Shown: positions 23,398 through 35,825 of the stretch, one piece after another | How positions within the stretch are numbered: position 1 is the first letter of the stretch | How the letters are laid out: every line of letters starts with the position of its first letter | Assembly: GCA_015039365.1 (NCBI GenBank) | Contig: WION01000236.1 | Coordinates: 18,435 to 82,434, forward strand | DNA: 64,000 nucleotides | Source of the DNA: Amanita rubescens | Taxonomy: Eukaryota > Basidiomycota > Agaricomycetes > Agaricales > Amanitaceae | Reading direction: 5' to 3' | The notes under the pieces: generated by a model | Seen by the model: only the letters and a program-made list of their open reading frames with translations | Database searches by the model: none | Told to the model about the DNA's origin: nothing | Made by a program: the position numbers and the translations under genes

Positions 23398-26300
23398 CAG
23401 GGAAACGTCATATCTGGATTTGGGGCCTTTGGGTACTTTGCAAAGTACCCAAAGTGTCCCAAAGCGTTCAAAATGCTTTACAGCCTTTCAAAGAAAGGTC
23501 ATGTCACCTTTGATACCTTTCAAAGCACATATTTTACCTTTGAAAGTGTTCAAAGGCCTGTGGGTACTTCAGACAGAGGCTTTCTTTGTACAAATACCAC
23601 ATTTTTATTGCACCATAAACTATAGTAAAATTACACTATTGACAACTTCGGGATGATAGTGATGAAAAGCACACAGCGACGAGCACGAAAGACAACAACC
23701 AGGAAAGACACCAGCCAGGCTGGGTGTGAAAAACGCCGTGCCCGAGAGACCCCGAGCCCGAGAGCGAGTAAAAGACGATCCCGAAAGACGCCGAGAGCGA
23801 CATGGAGAGTAAAAGACGAACCCGAGAGCAAAACGACGCCGAACCCGAAAGACACCGAGAGTAAAAGACAAGCCCGAAAGACGCCGAGAGCAAAATGACG
23901 CCGAACCCAAAAGACGCCGGTAGTAAAAGACGAGCCCAAAAGACGCCGAGAGCAAAACGACGCCGAGAGCAAAATGACGCCGAGAGACAACTCTTGAAGA
24001 GCGAAAAGCGCCAACATTCTTGAGGATTCCCAGCATGATGTGGCGAAGGTAGAAATCATACCATTATCGATCTACGCGTCATCATTCCGAGTCATCCCTT
24101 GTGACCATAAGTGAGGGAGGGGCGTCCGGGTCAGCACGGTCGAAATCAGGGTTTCACGACACTCACCTGAGGTGCGAAAGGGTGCAGAGACTGGAGGGTG
24201 CAAGAGGTTGTGTGGTGGTGGTGGGCGTAGCTGACCGGTGGGAGGGTGAGTTGGTGGTGGGTCAGCAACATTGAAGCCCGGTCTACGTGGCTTACCTTGG
24301 GTTTGGCGAGGTCCGATAGGTGCGGGAGGGTGGGCGGAGTGCGATGGGGCGCAGTTCAGTGGCGGAAGGCAAGCGAGGTGAGGTGGTCATCAGTAAGGTC
24401 GAAATCTGCGTTTCACGAGGCTCACCTGGAGTGCGAAAGAGTGCGAGAGGATGCGGTGGATGCGGTAGGGCTCAACGGGGCGTGGTTGAGAGGCGGAGGG
24501 CGAGGGAGAGCACAAACTGTCGCTATATGCAGTCGTCAGTCACGACTGTCGCTATATGCGCTCAAGGCAGTCATTACTCACATTTTATCTTGCGGCTAAC
24601 ACACGATAGTAGGAAACATTTGAGAAAGCTGGATAGGTCAATAAGGATGAGAGGAGAGAAGGATAGGGCGCACTGTGCACGTTGTACATGGAATAATCGC
24701 GATTCTCAGGCCATTGCGCACACCGTGCGTCGCGCCATCTTGCTTTTGTTTGTTTTTGATGTCAAACCATCGTTGATGAAGAGAGAGACGGATCGATGAT
24801 GGAGGGGAAGATAACGAACAACCTTATTTGGAGGTGTTTGCATCGTCAACGAAAAATCTGTAAAGTCCAACGCCGCCACGCTCATTGCATGGGCTCCCCA
24901 GCTCAGTGCCAACATTCAACGTTCAACCTTCAGCGCAGAGGTTGAGGATGGGGAGTGTGATTCCCGCCTTTCCATTCCCAGCCTCACAGGCTGCGTCTGG
25001 CTCATCATACCCTCGCAGCCATACCGTACATCCGAGTCACATCTCCCCAACGATATTCTCGTCCCATTTGCGCGCCTTGCCACCCACGCCATGAAACAGA
25101 ATTACGTACTACACCAGTCGGTACCCAACTCCAATCCGTACCGCCGTTCTATACCCAACGCACACGTGTCGTTCGCCACCCAACTGTTCCTCACCGCCGA
25201 ATGGACCGTCACTGGACGTCAGAAAGGGTGATATTGAAGTTCACAATCACGTCCTCATCACCCAGCATGAAGGTGAGATTCCCTCGAGTATGCGGAAGAG
25301 TCGCGCGTGGATGGACTCGGAGGGTGTGTTCGACGGCTCCATCCTCTCTGCGGCCTGCTCATCCCATGATGCGACGCACGTCCTCCTCAGTTCTTCGCCT
25401 CCCTTCCCCTCTACGATTGCTCGATCCCCATGACCCCACGTCCTTCCCACCACCCGATCAGGAGACTTGCCTCATGGAACATCAGGAACGAACTTGACCG
25501 TTCCACGCCCAGCTCTCCACCCGTCACCATCACCCAGGGGTGTCTCATCCCCCATCGCAGATGTCTCGTCCGCATGTGAGCCCAGTATGCAACACCCCGT
25601 CCCAACCGTCCAGCGCCTCTCCATTGTCATTCGTCAACTATCTGACACCCCTTTGCTCCCTCTGGAAAAAGCGCACACGATACTCAGTTTCTGCCCACCA
25701 CAGCACCGGAGACAATCCAATAGCACACCAACGTGCTACACATCCCGCTTTGTCCAACGGTGGAATGCCAAATTGACTAAACGCAGCGTGAGGAGCTGGC
25801 TTTGTCGGCGATTGTGATTGGGAGTGGTCTGTGTAAATGCAACATAAGTTTCACCCTCCCCTAATATACTTTTTAACTTGACCTGCGCACACCGCTTACA
25901 GATCGTCTGGCCTGGTACGTCAACCCTTCCCACTGTCATTGAAGAAGACAATGGTTTCCTTACCACATGAAACACACAGACAGTTTAGATTCATTTCACA
26001 CTCTTTTTGTGAAAAAATTCATTGATTACCATGCACACAAAACTATTTTTTGAATTCTGTCCAAGTTAGCTTATGTAGTAACTGTTTGTTGTGCCTAATA
26101 ATTACATTCATTGCCTTGGGAGTCAAATGGGACAAGGCCTCAAAGTCAATGTCAGAAAGAAGGGCCTTGGTAAATTTGAGAGAGCGAGAGATAAAGAGAG
26201 ATAAAGAGAGATAAAGAGAGATAAAGAGAGATAAAGAGAGCAGCACAGCCACTACAGGCCCTGGCCTGAGCTTAGGCTCTTGGCTCGGCCTGTGCTTTTT

Positions 26301-26515
26301 ACAAGCCCAAGCCCCAGCTTTCAGGCCGAGCCGGGCTGGGAACATCACTAAAGAAGGCTGAGTTGGAAAGTCAAAGATTCAAAGTTCACAAAATTCTGGC
26401 CTCCAAAGCCAAAACACCCAAAGGCTGCCAAGCCAAAGTACTAAAGTATTCAAAGTTTCCACACCCAAAGCTAAAGCACCCCAAAGGCCCCAAATCAAAA
26501 TATGACATTTCCCTG
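23398..26515. mobile_element. 3.1 kb inverted-repeat element inside the HECT-like exon
   Basis: Left end CAGGGAAACGTCATATCTGG and the complement of the right end CAGGGAAATGTCATATTTTG match, followed in both by GATTTGGGGCCTTTGGG. Removing 23398-26517 rejoins the flanking exon in frame, which supports insertion. Only AT (23396-23397 and 26516-26517) is shared at the borders; the 8 bp expected of a hAT element is absent. The interior has no transposase. It contains a CAAAG-rich subterminal zone, an AGACGCCGAGAGCAAAA-type low-complexity tract (23650-24000), and GC-richer DNA of unknown origin (24000-25950) in which a 40 bp motif beginning GGTCGAAATC occurs at about 24140 and 24398. Confidence 0.8.
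26189..26240. repeat. Decamer tandem repeat
   Basis: ATAAAGAGAG is repeated five times without change. It lies inside the 3.1 kb inverted-repeat element, between a GAGAGCGAG lead-in and a GGCCTG-rich stretch. Confidence 0.9.
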
Positions 26516-27724
26516 ATGGGATCAATATCACCCTGAACCATCATCACCTCCGCATCTTTACTGCCGAATTTCTGATCCTGAAGCATTACTCAACCACGCG
26601 CCCAGGCCTTTTCTTATGTAAGCCAAACATACTTAATTACCCAAACCTATTCTCACTCACTTGCAGAGGCAAGCGTTTGAACCAAGCCATCGGAGACGGC
26701 CCCGCTCAGGGTGTCTATCAACGAGCGCTCGACATGCGCATTGATTCAGGACGGTGGCTCGACATCAACGGTGGTTTCTACCACACTTTAAATTTTTGTC
26801 CCAAGCCTGCACTTGTCCGCGAAGATTCACTTATAGATTTCGAGATAGACGGTGTAATAACCGCAATGGTAATGGTGCAGCTACTTGTTGAGCCATACCC
26901 TGTCAATCCATTCCTTGTGTATGCGGCCTTCTTTCCAGGGCCAGAATCCCTCGAGTTTCTCTTGGATCCACTGCTCGAGGACAAAGATTATAAGCGAGAC
27001 TATCTGCTCGCGATGATTCCTGACAGAGAAACACGCATGGCTCTCGCTGAGCTGTTCATGCTCAGTCAGGACCGAATCATTCCCGTGCATGAAGCTGTTG
27101 AACATGTTCTTCTTCGTCGAGCATTCGAAGACCCAATTGGAGCCCCTGCTATTTTTTTTTCTTCGCCACGCGATGGCTACCAACATGCTAACATCAGGCA
27201 AGAACTCTTCAACATCCTGCTTATTGGACACCACAAGCCCTGGACACACCCACACTTCAAGGCTTTCACACGTGGGCTTCGTCTCGGCCTCTGTAATGTC
27301 CCCGTCTTTGTCAAACATCCTACTGAAGTCGAAATCAAAGAGGACATCTACCTCTTTGGGATCCAACTGGTGTTAACCCTTTGGAACAACCACATCACTT
27401 GCCCTGACGACATCACCAGGCGACTCCGATATCTCCTATTCAATCCTCTTCAACAGCCCGAGGTGATGCTTTTTGCCAAACTGTTCCGCACACGATTTGC
27501 CCGTTGGCTCCGAGGGAAAGGCCATCCCCAGGAACTGGTGGGAAGCATAGTACCCACAGACATGTATGAGAAGAGCCTCAGGTCCCTGAAGACAACGCGC
27601 GCTGCAATCTTTTGGAAGGCTATTTCCAATCTTGATGTGTTACCCGCCCACGGCCGATCTTGGGATATGATGGTAAGCCACTTCAGGTTACCTATGCTTC
27701 CTTTATTTAACTGCGTCACATAAG

Positions 27725-30542
27725 CAACACTTTACCCTCCCCCACGTGTCCTTGTGGACTCCTTGTGGACTCCCGGACTCCTCAGGACTCCCTGTAGACT
27801 CCTGATAAATTGACATAAAATGCCAGGAGTGGACAAGGACTCCTTGTGGACTCCTTGTTCACTCCCTGTTCACTCCTCATTGACTGCAAAAAAGCGAAAA
27901 ATGCCAGGAGTCATCCCACAAGGAGTGGACCAGGAGTCCCTGTGGAGTCCTGCTCACTCCTGGTTCAAAGCAAAAAAGTAGTAAGTAAAATTGCAAGGAC
28001 TGGACAGGAGTCCCTGTGGAGTCCTGCTCACTCCCTGCTCACTTGTCATTACTGTAACAATGGCAACAGAAATCTGTTGCACTACAATGCTACATAACAG
28101 TGAATCTAAATAACTTAGTACAAACCATTTAAAAACATCATCTGCACCAATCAATACCAACACCATCACCACCACTATCATCATCACCATCCACCTGTGG
28201 CCCACTTTTTTCCTGCTCTGATTGTTTGTCAATGTAATATGCAGGAACCAGTTAAAATTGCTGCTAATCATCCTTTTCAGTATTTGCTCATAACCACCTA
28301 GTAAGGCATTCAATGTTCACATGCCTGTGTATTGAAGGCACACATGTAACTGAGTCATATCTTCATTGAAACTTAATCCATCAGGATTCCTACTCATTCC
28401 CAGCCATTCCTATTGCATCCTATGTAAGTAGACTGACATCACCAGTACTTTACACTCATGTGCAATTTCATGCTGCTTTCCAAATTTCAGGTGGGCATGC
28501 ATGTTGTTTGGCAATGTTTATACTTGCAATAAAAACCTGAAAATTCATATGATCCAGGTCATATAGGACTTATTGTAAGACCAAATAATGCCAAGTACTT
28601 GAAATATTTGCAAAAGACCTTTTCAGATGTGAGTGTGAGGAAATTGTAAAGTCTGAAAATAATCTTGAAAATGTCCCATGTGATCAAGGACATGCAAGAA
28701 TTATGATGCCAAACTAAATAAGCTAAAATGTGAATGCAAAAAGTCTGTTTGTCTTTTGGTTTTGCCACTCCATGTGTGACCACCTGCAAAGTCAATTTAG
28801 GAGGGGTGTCTGGTGATGATCAAGTTTGGTCAGTTTTAGGAAGTTGGGGTTGCTGGTGGCTATGAGTGACTGGAAGTGCTGGAAGTCAGTTAGTTGCAGT
28901 GACTTCAATGTGCAATGGTTTGGAGTAGCATCAGAAAACATGCCAAAAATCTGACATCTGATGGTGTCTGATTCCTGATTGCCTGACTGGTGCTGGGACA
29001 CTTGGAGGGTGTTATGATCACGTCAATCTCCACCTACAATGTATCCACACTAAGAGCGCTTGACAAAGTAGACTAAGTCCAACGGACAAGTCAAACAATA
29101 GGTGAACGAATAAGCTAAGTGATAAGACGACTAGAAGGAGTCTTATCCTTGAGAGCAATAATGAACAGAGTAGAAACGACGTTCTTTAGGCGAGATGAGA
29201 TGTGATATTGACAAAGACAAACTAAGTCGAACTTAAGGTTCGACGTTACAGTACATCGGTTTATATACATGTACAGAAACACAGCCGTATCGTAAGTAGA
29301 ACAAAGGTGATAACAAGTATAGGTAAAACAGGGGGCATGGGGGATGGTACGCGTATGAACGAGGGAGGGGTTCAAGGGCATAGGGTAAACGGAATGGGGA
29401 TCGATTAAGGGAACAAGGTAGTCCGTTTGATGAACATAATGGGGATGCGACGAGGGGGTAGGCATATACGAAAAAGTAAGCATGTCCGACGTGTCATGTA
29501 ATCATAATGTAGGAGTCCGTACCGTGTTTGTAACAGAGGGTATGGGATGCAAAGCAGCAAATCCAAGGCCCATTCTTCCTGATCATCTTCATTATGTGCA
29601 TGGTGTTTGTACATGGAAATTGCTGCCATCTTAAAGTTGTGTTACAAAACATCACAGGGCTCAGCTCTTATAAGATGGAGCCTCATTTCATTCAGCCTTG
29701 GAACTGGTTGTTTGATTGTCTGACAATCAGATGTCATCAGTTAATATCAGACAACAGACAACCAGTGTTTCAGACACTGTCAGATCATCACCATCAGACA
29801 ACCAGTGTTCCAGCACAAGTCAGGCAATCAGAAAATCAGATCAGGTTCAAAAGACTGGTGTTCAAAACAGTACTTTGCAAGTATCTTGAGTTTGGCAGCA
29901 TTTGGCACTGCAATTCTTGTACAGATGTGATCACTTGATTTCTTGGGATTTTTGAGAATTTTTTTGATTTTTTTGATTTTTTTCAAAGCTATGTTTGAAA
30001 ATGTATTTTGCAAATATCTCATGTTTGACTTTATTTGGCATTATGATTGTTGCATATTCTGAATCACAAAAGCTAGGCACATCTTTTTTGTCACAGTCAC
30101 ATATTACATAATGTCACACTTCTATAAAAGGAAATTTTAATTTTGTTATATTTTATCTTATCTTATCTAGGCCATCATATTACTTAAGCTGCCTATCATC
30201 TATCTATCTATCTAATCTTATCTCCACTACCCCCCCTTTTCCCGAGGGGGTGCTGGGGGATATGTGCCAGATGCCCCCTCCTTATATACCTGTGGGCCTG
30301 CGCACAGACCAACTGGTCATGTCACATGACCACATAAACAGGAATGAAACAAGGAGTCCTGGGAGTCTACTGGGAGTCTACCGGGAGTCCCAGCTCACTC
30401 CCAGTACATTTTGGCTGGGATGAGGGGTCTTCCAGGGAGGTGGGAGTCCCTCTGGAGTCCCGGGAATTCCCGGGAATTCCTGGGAGTGAGCCAGGAGTCC
30501 TCAGGAGTCTACAAGGAACGCGTGGGGGAAGGTAAAGACCTC
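27725..30542 (+). mobile_element. Diverged hAT-like element, copy 4, with mismatched flanks
   Basis: The left end CAACACTTTACCCTCCCCC and the complement of the right end GAGGTCTTTACCTTCCCCC resemble the ends of the 2.48 kb family. Internal blocks, such as that around 28540-28680, are recognisably related to it. No 8 bp target duplication is present: the left flank is CACATAAG and the right flank GCAAGATC. The left flank is an intron of the HECT-like gene; the right flank is Copia gag. The element carries a solo LTR (29010-29535), repeated GGACTCC words at 27760-28040 and a TCTA microsatellite near 30195-30212. Confidence 0.75.
29010..29535 (+). mobile_element. Solo LTR nested in hAT-like copy 4
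   Basis: The sequence starts TGTTATGATCAC and ends GTTTGTAACA, with TGTTA/TAACA as inverted termini. It is bordered by the 5 bp duplication GAGGG (29005-29009 and 29536-29540). Length is 526 bp. A TTTATATA word lies near 29260. No internal retrotransposon region is attached, so this is what remains after recombination between two LTRs. Orientation is not certain. Confidence 0.85.
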
Positions 30543-31882
30543 GCAAGATCGTCCAAACTTTGAGTATCCTTAGTATCTGCAAATATTGCAGAATCAAAGA
30601 TATCAGAGTAGTCTGTTGTTTCAGTTCGTACTTTTTGTACATCTCTGGATACAGAATCTCCCGAATCTTCGGATATCTCATCAATTCTCCCCATGAAGTC
30701 ATCCATGGGAACCGCACGAGTACCTTTGTACTTGTAAATCTTGGGGACAAATTCTTCATCAAAATCTGTCATTACCTGATCTCCAATTCTGGCAATCAGA
30801 GGTAAAGATGCTGATGTCGAAGATGCCATAGCATGCCCAGAACCAAGTGTTGATTGAGCTGCTGTGCAAGCAGCAAGTTTATTCGCACGATTCTTTGCTT
30901 TAGCTGCCTTATTGCGTTCCCAATTTGGTCCTTTAGACTGATTAGGGACTTGACCAGCCCATTGGGGTCTAAAAGGAGTCTGAGATTGGCCAGGTGTATG
31001 TTTTGGTCCATTAGATGGTCCACCTGTCGAAGTATGTTGTGTTGGGTTTCTTCGATTTCCCATTGGTTTTCTTCCACCTCTGCCTCAAAAGGATTTCCCA
31101 CAATAGGAATTCCAAGGGGTGCGAGGTTGTCCTTGTTGCAATTGTTGGCGTGCCATATTTGCAACTACTTGAGAGTTAGAATGTTTATTCCCTCTCGTGA
31201 CAACAGAAGTATTGGCATTGTTCCTGTTACCTTTCCTTCGGGACCATTCCTCAGATATGAGATTAAGGAATTCATCTACAGTGTCATCATCTGCGGAATG
31301 TGCCAACAGATTTGCGACAAAGCTATCCCAAGAAGGAGGTAAGGCATGTAGGATCATCATAATTTGCATTTTGACGGTTAAGGTTACACCTTGGTTTGAT
31401 ACTCTATTAATCAAGTCCATAAGATGCGGAACTTGAGTGTTTGGATTGGAATTCTCTTTGAGTTTCCAATCGACAATTTGTCTATAGAGTCCAAACGTAG
31501 CAGCCAGACCTTGTTTACCGAATTTATCCTTTAGAGATTTCCAAAGGACTTCAGCTTTATCATTTTTATCGTCAACAAGGTGTACTAGATTAGGTGCTAG
31601 TTTTAAGGTAATGTAACCCTTGGCTTTCATATTGTCCTCTTTGAATTCGACGTATTCTTTGCGAATTTCTTTAAGGGTTTTTAATTGATCTGGCTTTATG
31701 TCAGATGTCTTTATTGCCGCTTTTTCAGACGGTTCAAGATCTCTGGGCCAGTCAAGTTTAGGATCAATATGTGCACCAAGACCTTGACTGTTCAAGTACG
31801 CAGTCATAAGTCTTTTGAATGCAAGCCAATTTGATCCGGTAAGAACAGGAACAATGGAGTTTATCGAATTGGAAGAAGACAT
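30543..31882 (-). pseudogene. Ty1/copia gag, with in-frame TGA, pol lost
   Basis: From the ATG at 31882 the protein has the copia gag (UBN2-type) layout: LTGSNWLAFKRLMTAYL near the start, then VLWKSLKDKFGKQG, and DLINRVSNQGVTLTVKM with LHALPPSWDSF, followed by a basic tail. It resembles a zinc-knuckle start at NSYCGKSF, where an in-frame TGA (31085-31087) interrupts. The same frame stays open past it for about 180 codons until the hAT-like element at 30542. The expected protease, integrase and RT are absent: the element border marks the break. Gag would form the retrotransposon particle. The TGA most simply means decay, because pol does not begin there. Confidence 0.8.
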
Positions 31883-32072
31883 TTTCTTACTTTGGTTAAG
31901 TTTGTTTAAAATCTAAGAAGATTTTTCGTAAGAAAAGGTTCAAATAATAATAAGGCATAAGAATATATGTGATGATGTAATTTCCGTCCTGATTTCTTAA
32001 GCTTAATGTCGTTCATGTTAAAATGACAAGAATATAGTTTTTTACTATCTAGTGTTAATACTAGAAAGTAAA
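31883..32072. other. Spacer between the upstream ORF and gag
   Basis: About 190 bp of AT-rich sequence separates the stop of the upstream ORF from the gag ATG. On the minus strand it ends in CAAAGTAAGAAA before the gag ATG. No promoter, stem-loop or splice acceptor stands out. Confidence 0.4.
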
Positions 32073-35000
32073 CTAGGGAATATCTTTTTTACACGTCCTT
32101 TCAGGTATGTAATATCGAATTTCCGTCACAGGGTTAGATGCGAATCTAGCCCTCCTATTGTCTCTATCATCGACAAGTTTGTCGAAAATAGATTCTTTAG
32201 GTAATTTTATGTGAGGAAAGTCTTTATACCGTCCAGGAAGCCTTCCAGTTTCCTGCCATATTCCCATGTCATTACTATATTCGTCAACAACCCTTTTCAC
32301 TTCGGTTCCCTCTTGATTTGAAGGAAACACTCCAGCCGCTCTGCTTTGGGCTCGAGTTTTAGATACGATGTATCCCCAACTTGCAATGTTGGGGGCGCAT
32401 CTACTCCAGGTAGGTGTCAGTACTTTACACTCCCCCCCCAGTCCGATTAGACTCCGACAGACTCCTATAGGACTCCTATAGGACTCTGATCACTTTCTGA
32501 TAAAATGTAAAAAAATGTAAAATGGTAGGAAACATGTTTGGCATTGTTTGTTTATGTTTATTTATATTAGGCATCTTTAACTTGCAAAAGAAATCCAAAA
32601 TCCTTAAAAATAGGGAATGATGTTTGGCATTGTTTATTTATGTTTATTTGTATTAGGCATCTTTAACTTGCAGAATAAATTCAAAAAAATACTGAAAAAA
32701 TGCGGAAAATTCATGTGATCCAGGTTATCTAAGAATTATAAAACCAAACAATGGCAAACTTGACATATTTGCAAAATACTTTTCAGATGCAAGTGTGATC
32801 TTGAAAAATGCACACAAGGTCATGCAAGAATTAGGACACAAATCTGAGCCAAATTCTAGGTAAATGTAAAAGAATGTATCACCACTCCATGTGACCACCT
32901 GCAAAGCCATAGTTGAACCCAACACAATTTGGGTGTGTCTGGCTGGTGATGATCAATGTAGTACATATGTGTGATCAGTTAGAAAGGGCTGGCAGTGGTG
33001 AAAGTCAGTTTCAGTAATGTGACTTGAGTGGTGAGTAGAGGCTGCTGAGGTCAAGGACATTGGCAACATGCACATGGCAGTGGCTGCTGGGGGTGCAGTG
33101 CAGAGTGTTGAAGTGACGATCTAGTTTTAGTTCCACAATCCCACATGTTTGTTGCCAGCAACAACCAATGACCACCAATCACCTATGATTGTCATAGGTA
33201 AATATGAGGGATTTGTGATTATGTATGTATTGAAGTCAAGGGGTGAAAGCAGGTGGAGATGAGTTCTTGGTTATTTGGTGATGCCGGGTACACAGTGAGT
33301 TGTGGTTGTTAGAACCATATTAATAATTGTCTGACTGTCTGACTATCTGACAGGCACTGACAGATGTTAATGCACTAATTATCTGGTTGTCTGACTATCT
33401 AATAGGCACTGACAGATGCTGACACACTGATTATCTGACTGTCTAACAGACAGTGTTTCATAAGTTGTCTGACTTGTCTGACTGTCTAACCATCTGAGCA
33501 GTGAGAGACACTTAAGCATCAGACAACATCAGACAAGGCTATGATCAGACTTTTGCTGTGTTAGCTGATGTACTAAGCTTCCACACTAGAAGCATGTGGC
33601 AAAGTTAACTCAGCAATGGTTAACTCAAATACTAAGAGAATGATGATATGATGAGTGCTAATACAATAGTAGGATAGAGTCTTTGGATGTTTCAGACAGA
33701 AATTGAACAAAGTGTGGACAATGATAGATAACTTGATGAGTAAGTAGAGATACATAAGAGGGTCTGTCACTTCCAAAACTAATCAGGCATGCATAATGTG
33801 GGAGTCAATACTATTAGTAACAGAATGGTGGCTCAGTGACATCATGTAATTAGTATCAACTTCCAAAGTTCCAATCACAATGGCAACACTATCTGGCACC
33901 TGTGCCCTGCCACACTGAGTGTCCTACTATCATGATCATTATCAGCTACCTCCAATCACAAGTACTATTAGTAATTTGAAGTTAGGTACAGTGCCCTATA
34001 GGCCAATATCAGTCAGTCTCACCTTTACTAGTAGTTATACTATAACTTTGTTGTCCATGCTCTGTTCCAGAATTGCCTCAAACCTAAGACTATGATATTC
34101 TATTGTTTTACCTAATATGTTTGAAGTTTCCCTGACCCCACACCTCCAGTGGTTTGTCTTATCAATGTGACCAGGGGCCCTTGTACAAAGTCACAAGATG
34201 TTTTGGCAACCTATCAAATTTCTCTCCATTATATCTGAAGAATTAATTACAAATATCTTGGGTTTCAAAGGCTCTGTTCTGGAGCATGATTCTTGCACCA
34301 TCTTGATCACATGATTTTTCCAGATTTTTCAAGATTTTTAGCAGCCTTTCAAATTTTCAACATGAAGTGTTTAAAACAGTATTTTGCAAATATCTTGAGT
34401 TTGGCATTGTTTGGCATGTCCATTTCCACACTAATCTGATCACATGATTTTTCCGGATTTTTCCAGATTTTTGGCAGCCATTCAATTTTTCAACATGAAG
34501 CGTTTAAAACAGTATTTTGCAAATAACTTGAGTTTGGCATTGTTTGGCATGTTCATTTACAAACTAATCTGATTACATGATTTTTCTGCATTTTTCACAA
34601 TTTTTTTCCAAAATTTCCCACGGTCACACAGTACTCTTGGCAAATGGTGGTATTACAAATGAGACTACAAAGACTACATTAAAAAGCGGAGTCCTATAGG
34701 AATAGTCCTATTAGAGTCCTATGTCCTATTCGAGTCCGTCGGAAGGCTTCCTATTCATCCGATACCAGTCCGATTGAAAAATGTAGTGTCAAAAAATTTG
34801 TAATGTTAATGTAATCTCATTTGTAATAAATTCCGATGTGACTCCTATAGGACTCCTCAGACTCCGATCGGACTCCGATCGGAATAGGGGGGGGACAGTA
34901 AAGACCTCGTAGGTGTTGTTGACTTTCGCCATCCTTTTTGTTCTGTATTACATTTTAGTTGGGTCTTATATACGTTAAAAGGTGTATTTACCTTTCCTTT

Positions 35001-35825
35001 TTTGTATATTTGAGTGATCTCCTCCGGAAGAGGAATTCTGCCCCTTTCGTCAGATGCGATGCCAAGGAAATGTTGGCGGTACGCATCCGAATCCAAAGCA
35101 TTAGGGATATTCGTCTTATTTTTCCATTGACGATTACCCTTATGCCAGTCATTTTTGGTGACTGGCCTGAATTGGACATGGGCATTGTTTGGTGGTCCAT
35201 AGGACCACTCTTCCAGTTTAGCGTTGTGGATCCAAGGCGATCCACGATCTTTGTTATATCGCCAACCTTCGTTGACGATAACAGATCGTCCTTGTGGACG
35301 AGAGACTGGCCCAACAGCCTTCGCGGCCTTGGCGTATGAGACTAGATTATCTTTATGAGATAAAGATGCACACCTAGTATTTCTAGAAGACTGACCTGTT
35401 GGGCTCCGCATTGATTTGGGAGCCGTCGGGACTCCTTTATAGTCGAAGACGACTTTTTGTACACAGCGGTGTACATGGTGTATCGCATCGGGATGCGAAC
35501 AGTGGCAGCCTTTTGCTGCATGAGGCATATATGGGCGCGAGCCCATGGGAACAGGATACTTTTTATAGTTCCTATTAAGCCTCACAGCTTGAGGCGCAGA
35601 AGTCGGAACAGGAATACGTAATGAAGGTACCATTTCTGGTACCTGTGCCTTTGCAGGCGGCGGCGAGTTTTTAGGTAAGGCCCTAACGGGGGCCTGGAGA
35701 TGCCGGGCGCCAGAGCCGGGCAAATTGTTCGGGGTAGTCCGAGAGGGGACTGTCCTCGAAGAAATCGGAGTGCCAAGGGCACCGCCAGCAGAAGACAACG
35801 GCGAGAAAGAGTTTACAAACGACAT
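32073..35825 (-). pseudogene. Large unidentified ORF upstream of copia gag, split by hAT-like copy 3
   Basis: Reading the minus strand from the ATG at 35825 (MSFVNSF), the frame is open to the element border at 34908. It resumes at 32417 and ends at 32073. Across the single target site GTAGGTGT the frame is continuous, giving about 430 residues. The N-terminal third is rich in P, S and T. A Cys/His-containing patch (KGCHCSHPDAIHHVHRC) could bind metal. The rest is basic with repeated W and Y, and the C-terminus has RYYIPERTCKK. I do not recognise the family. It lies between the 5' LTR and gag on the same strand, an unusual place for a copia gene; a captured host gene or a neighbour trapped by rearrangement are alternatives. 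Confidence 0.6.
32418..34908 (+). mobile_element. hAT-like non-autonomous element, copy 3
   Basis: It has the same ends and internal sequence as copy 1, in the same orientation, with more small indels (2491 bp). It is flanked by the perfect 8 bp duplication GTAGGTGT (32410-32417 and 34909-34916). It sits in the unidentified ORF of the Copia element. It contains no transposase. Confidence 0.93.

Larger units (their letters stand above)
21639..27672 (+). pseudogene. HECT-like gene with N-terminal zinc-ligand motif, interrupted and 3' truncated
   Basis: HECT proteins are ubiquitin ligases; the resemblance here is to the large HECT-like family of agaricomycetes and is from memory. Exon 1 (21639-21860) has CLCKK and CLCGHSWWKH, a probable Cys/His metal site. 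Its intron is 21861-21917. Later exons are about 22340-22780, 22835-23037, 23088-23397 joined to 26518-26617, and 26667-27672, with introns 22781-22834, 23038-23087 and 26618-26666. The last exon runs from IGKRLNQAIGDG through an N-lobe-like region to LDVLPAHGRSWD. A 3118 bp element interrupts the fourth of these exons. A C-run frameshift or stop near 22050 damages the second. After the donor at 27673 the expected C-lobe, with the catalytic cysteine, is missing because another element follows. It is therefore a broken gene. Coding signal is strong; the family name is the weaker claim. Confidence 0.55.

Noticed and set aside
23620..24060. Overlapping arginine- or serine-rich ORFs on both strands
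   Set aside because: They arise from the AGACGCCGAGAGCAAAA-type low-complexity tract, which is open in several frames at once and has no start context or splice structure.
23390..26520. 8 bp target duplication for the 3.1 kb element
   Set aside because: Bases outside CAGGG...CCCTG are CGCGGCAT and ATGGGATC; only AT is shared. I therefore did not claim a hAT-type duplication.
31061..31087. In-frame TGA in copia gag as programmed readthrough to pol
   Set aside because: The sequence after the TGA is still gag-like tail, not protease or integrase, so a readthrough signal would be in the wrong place. Decay is simpler.
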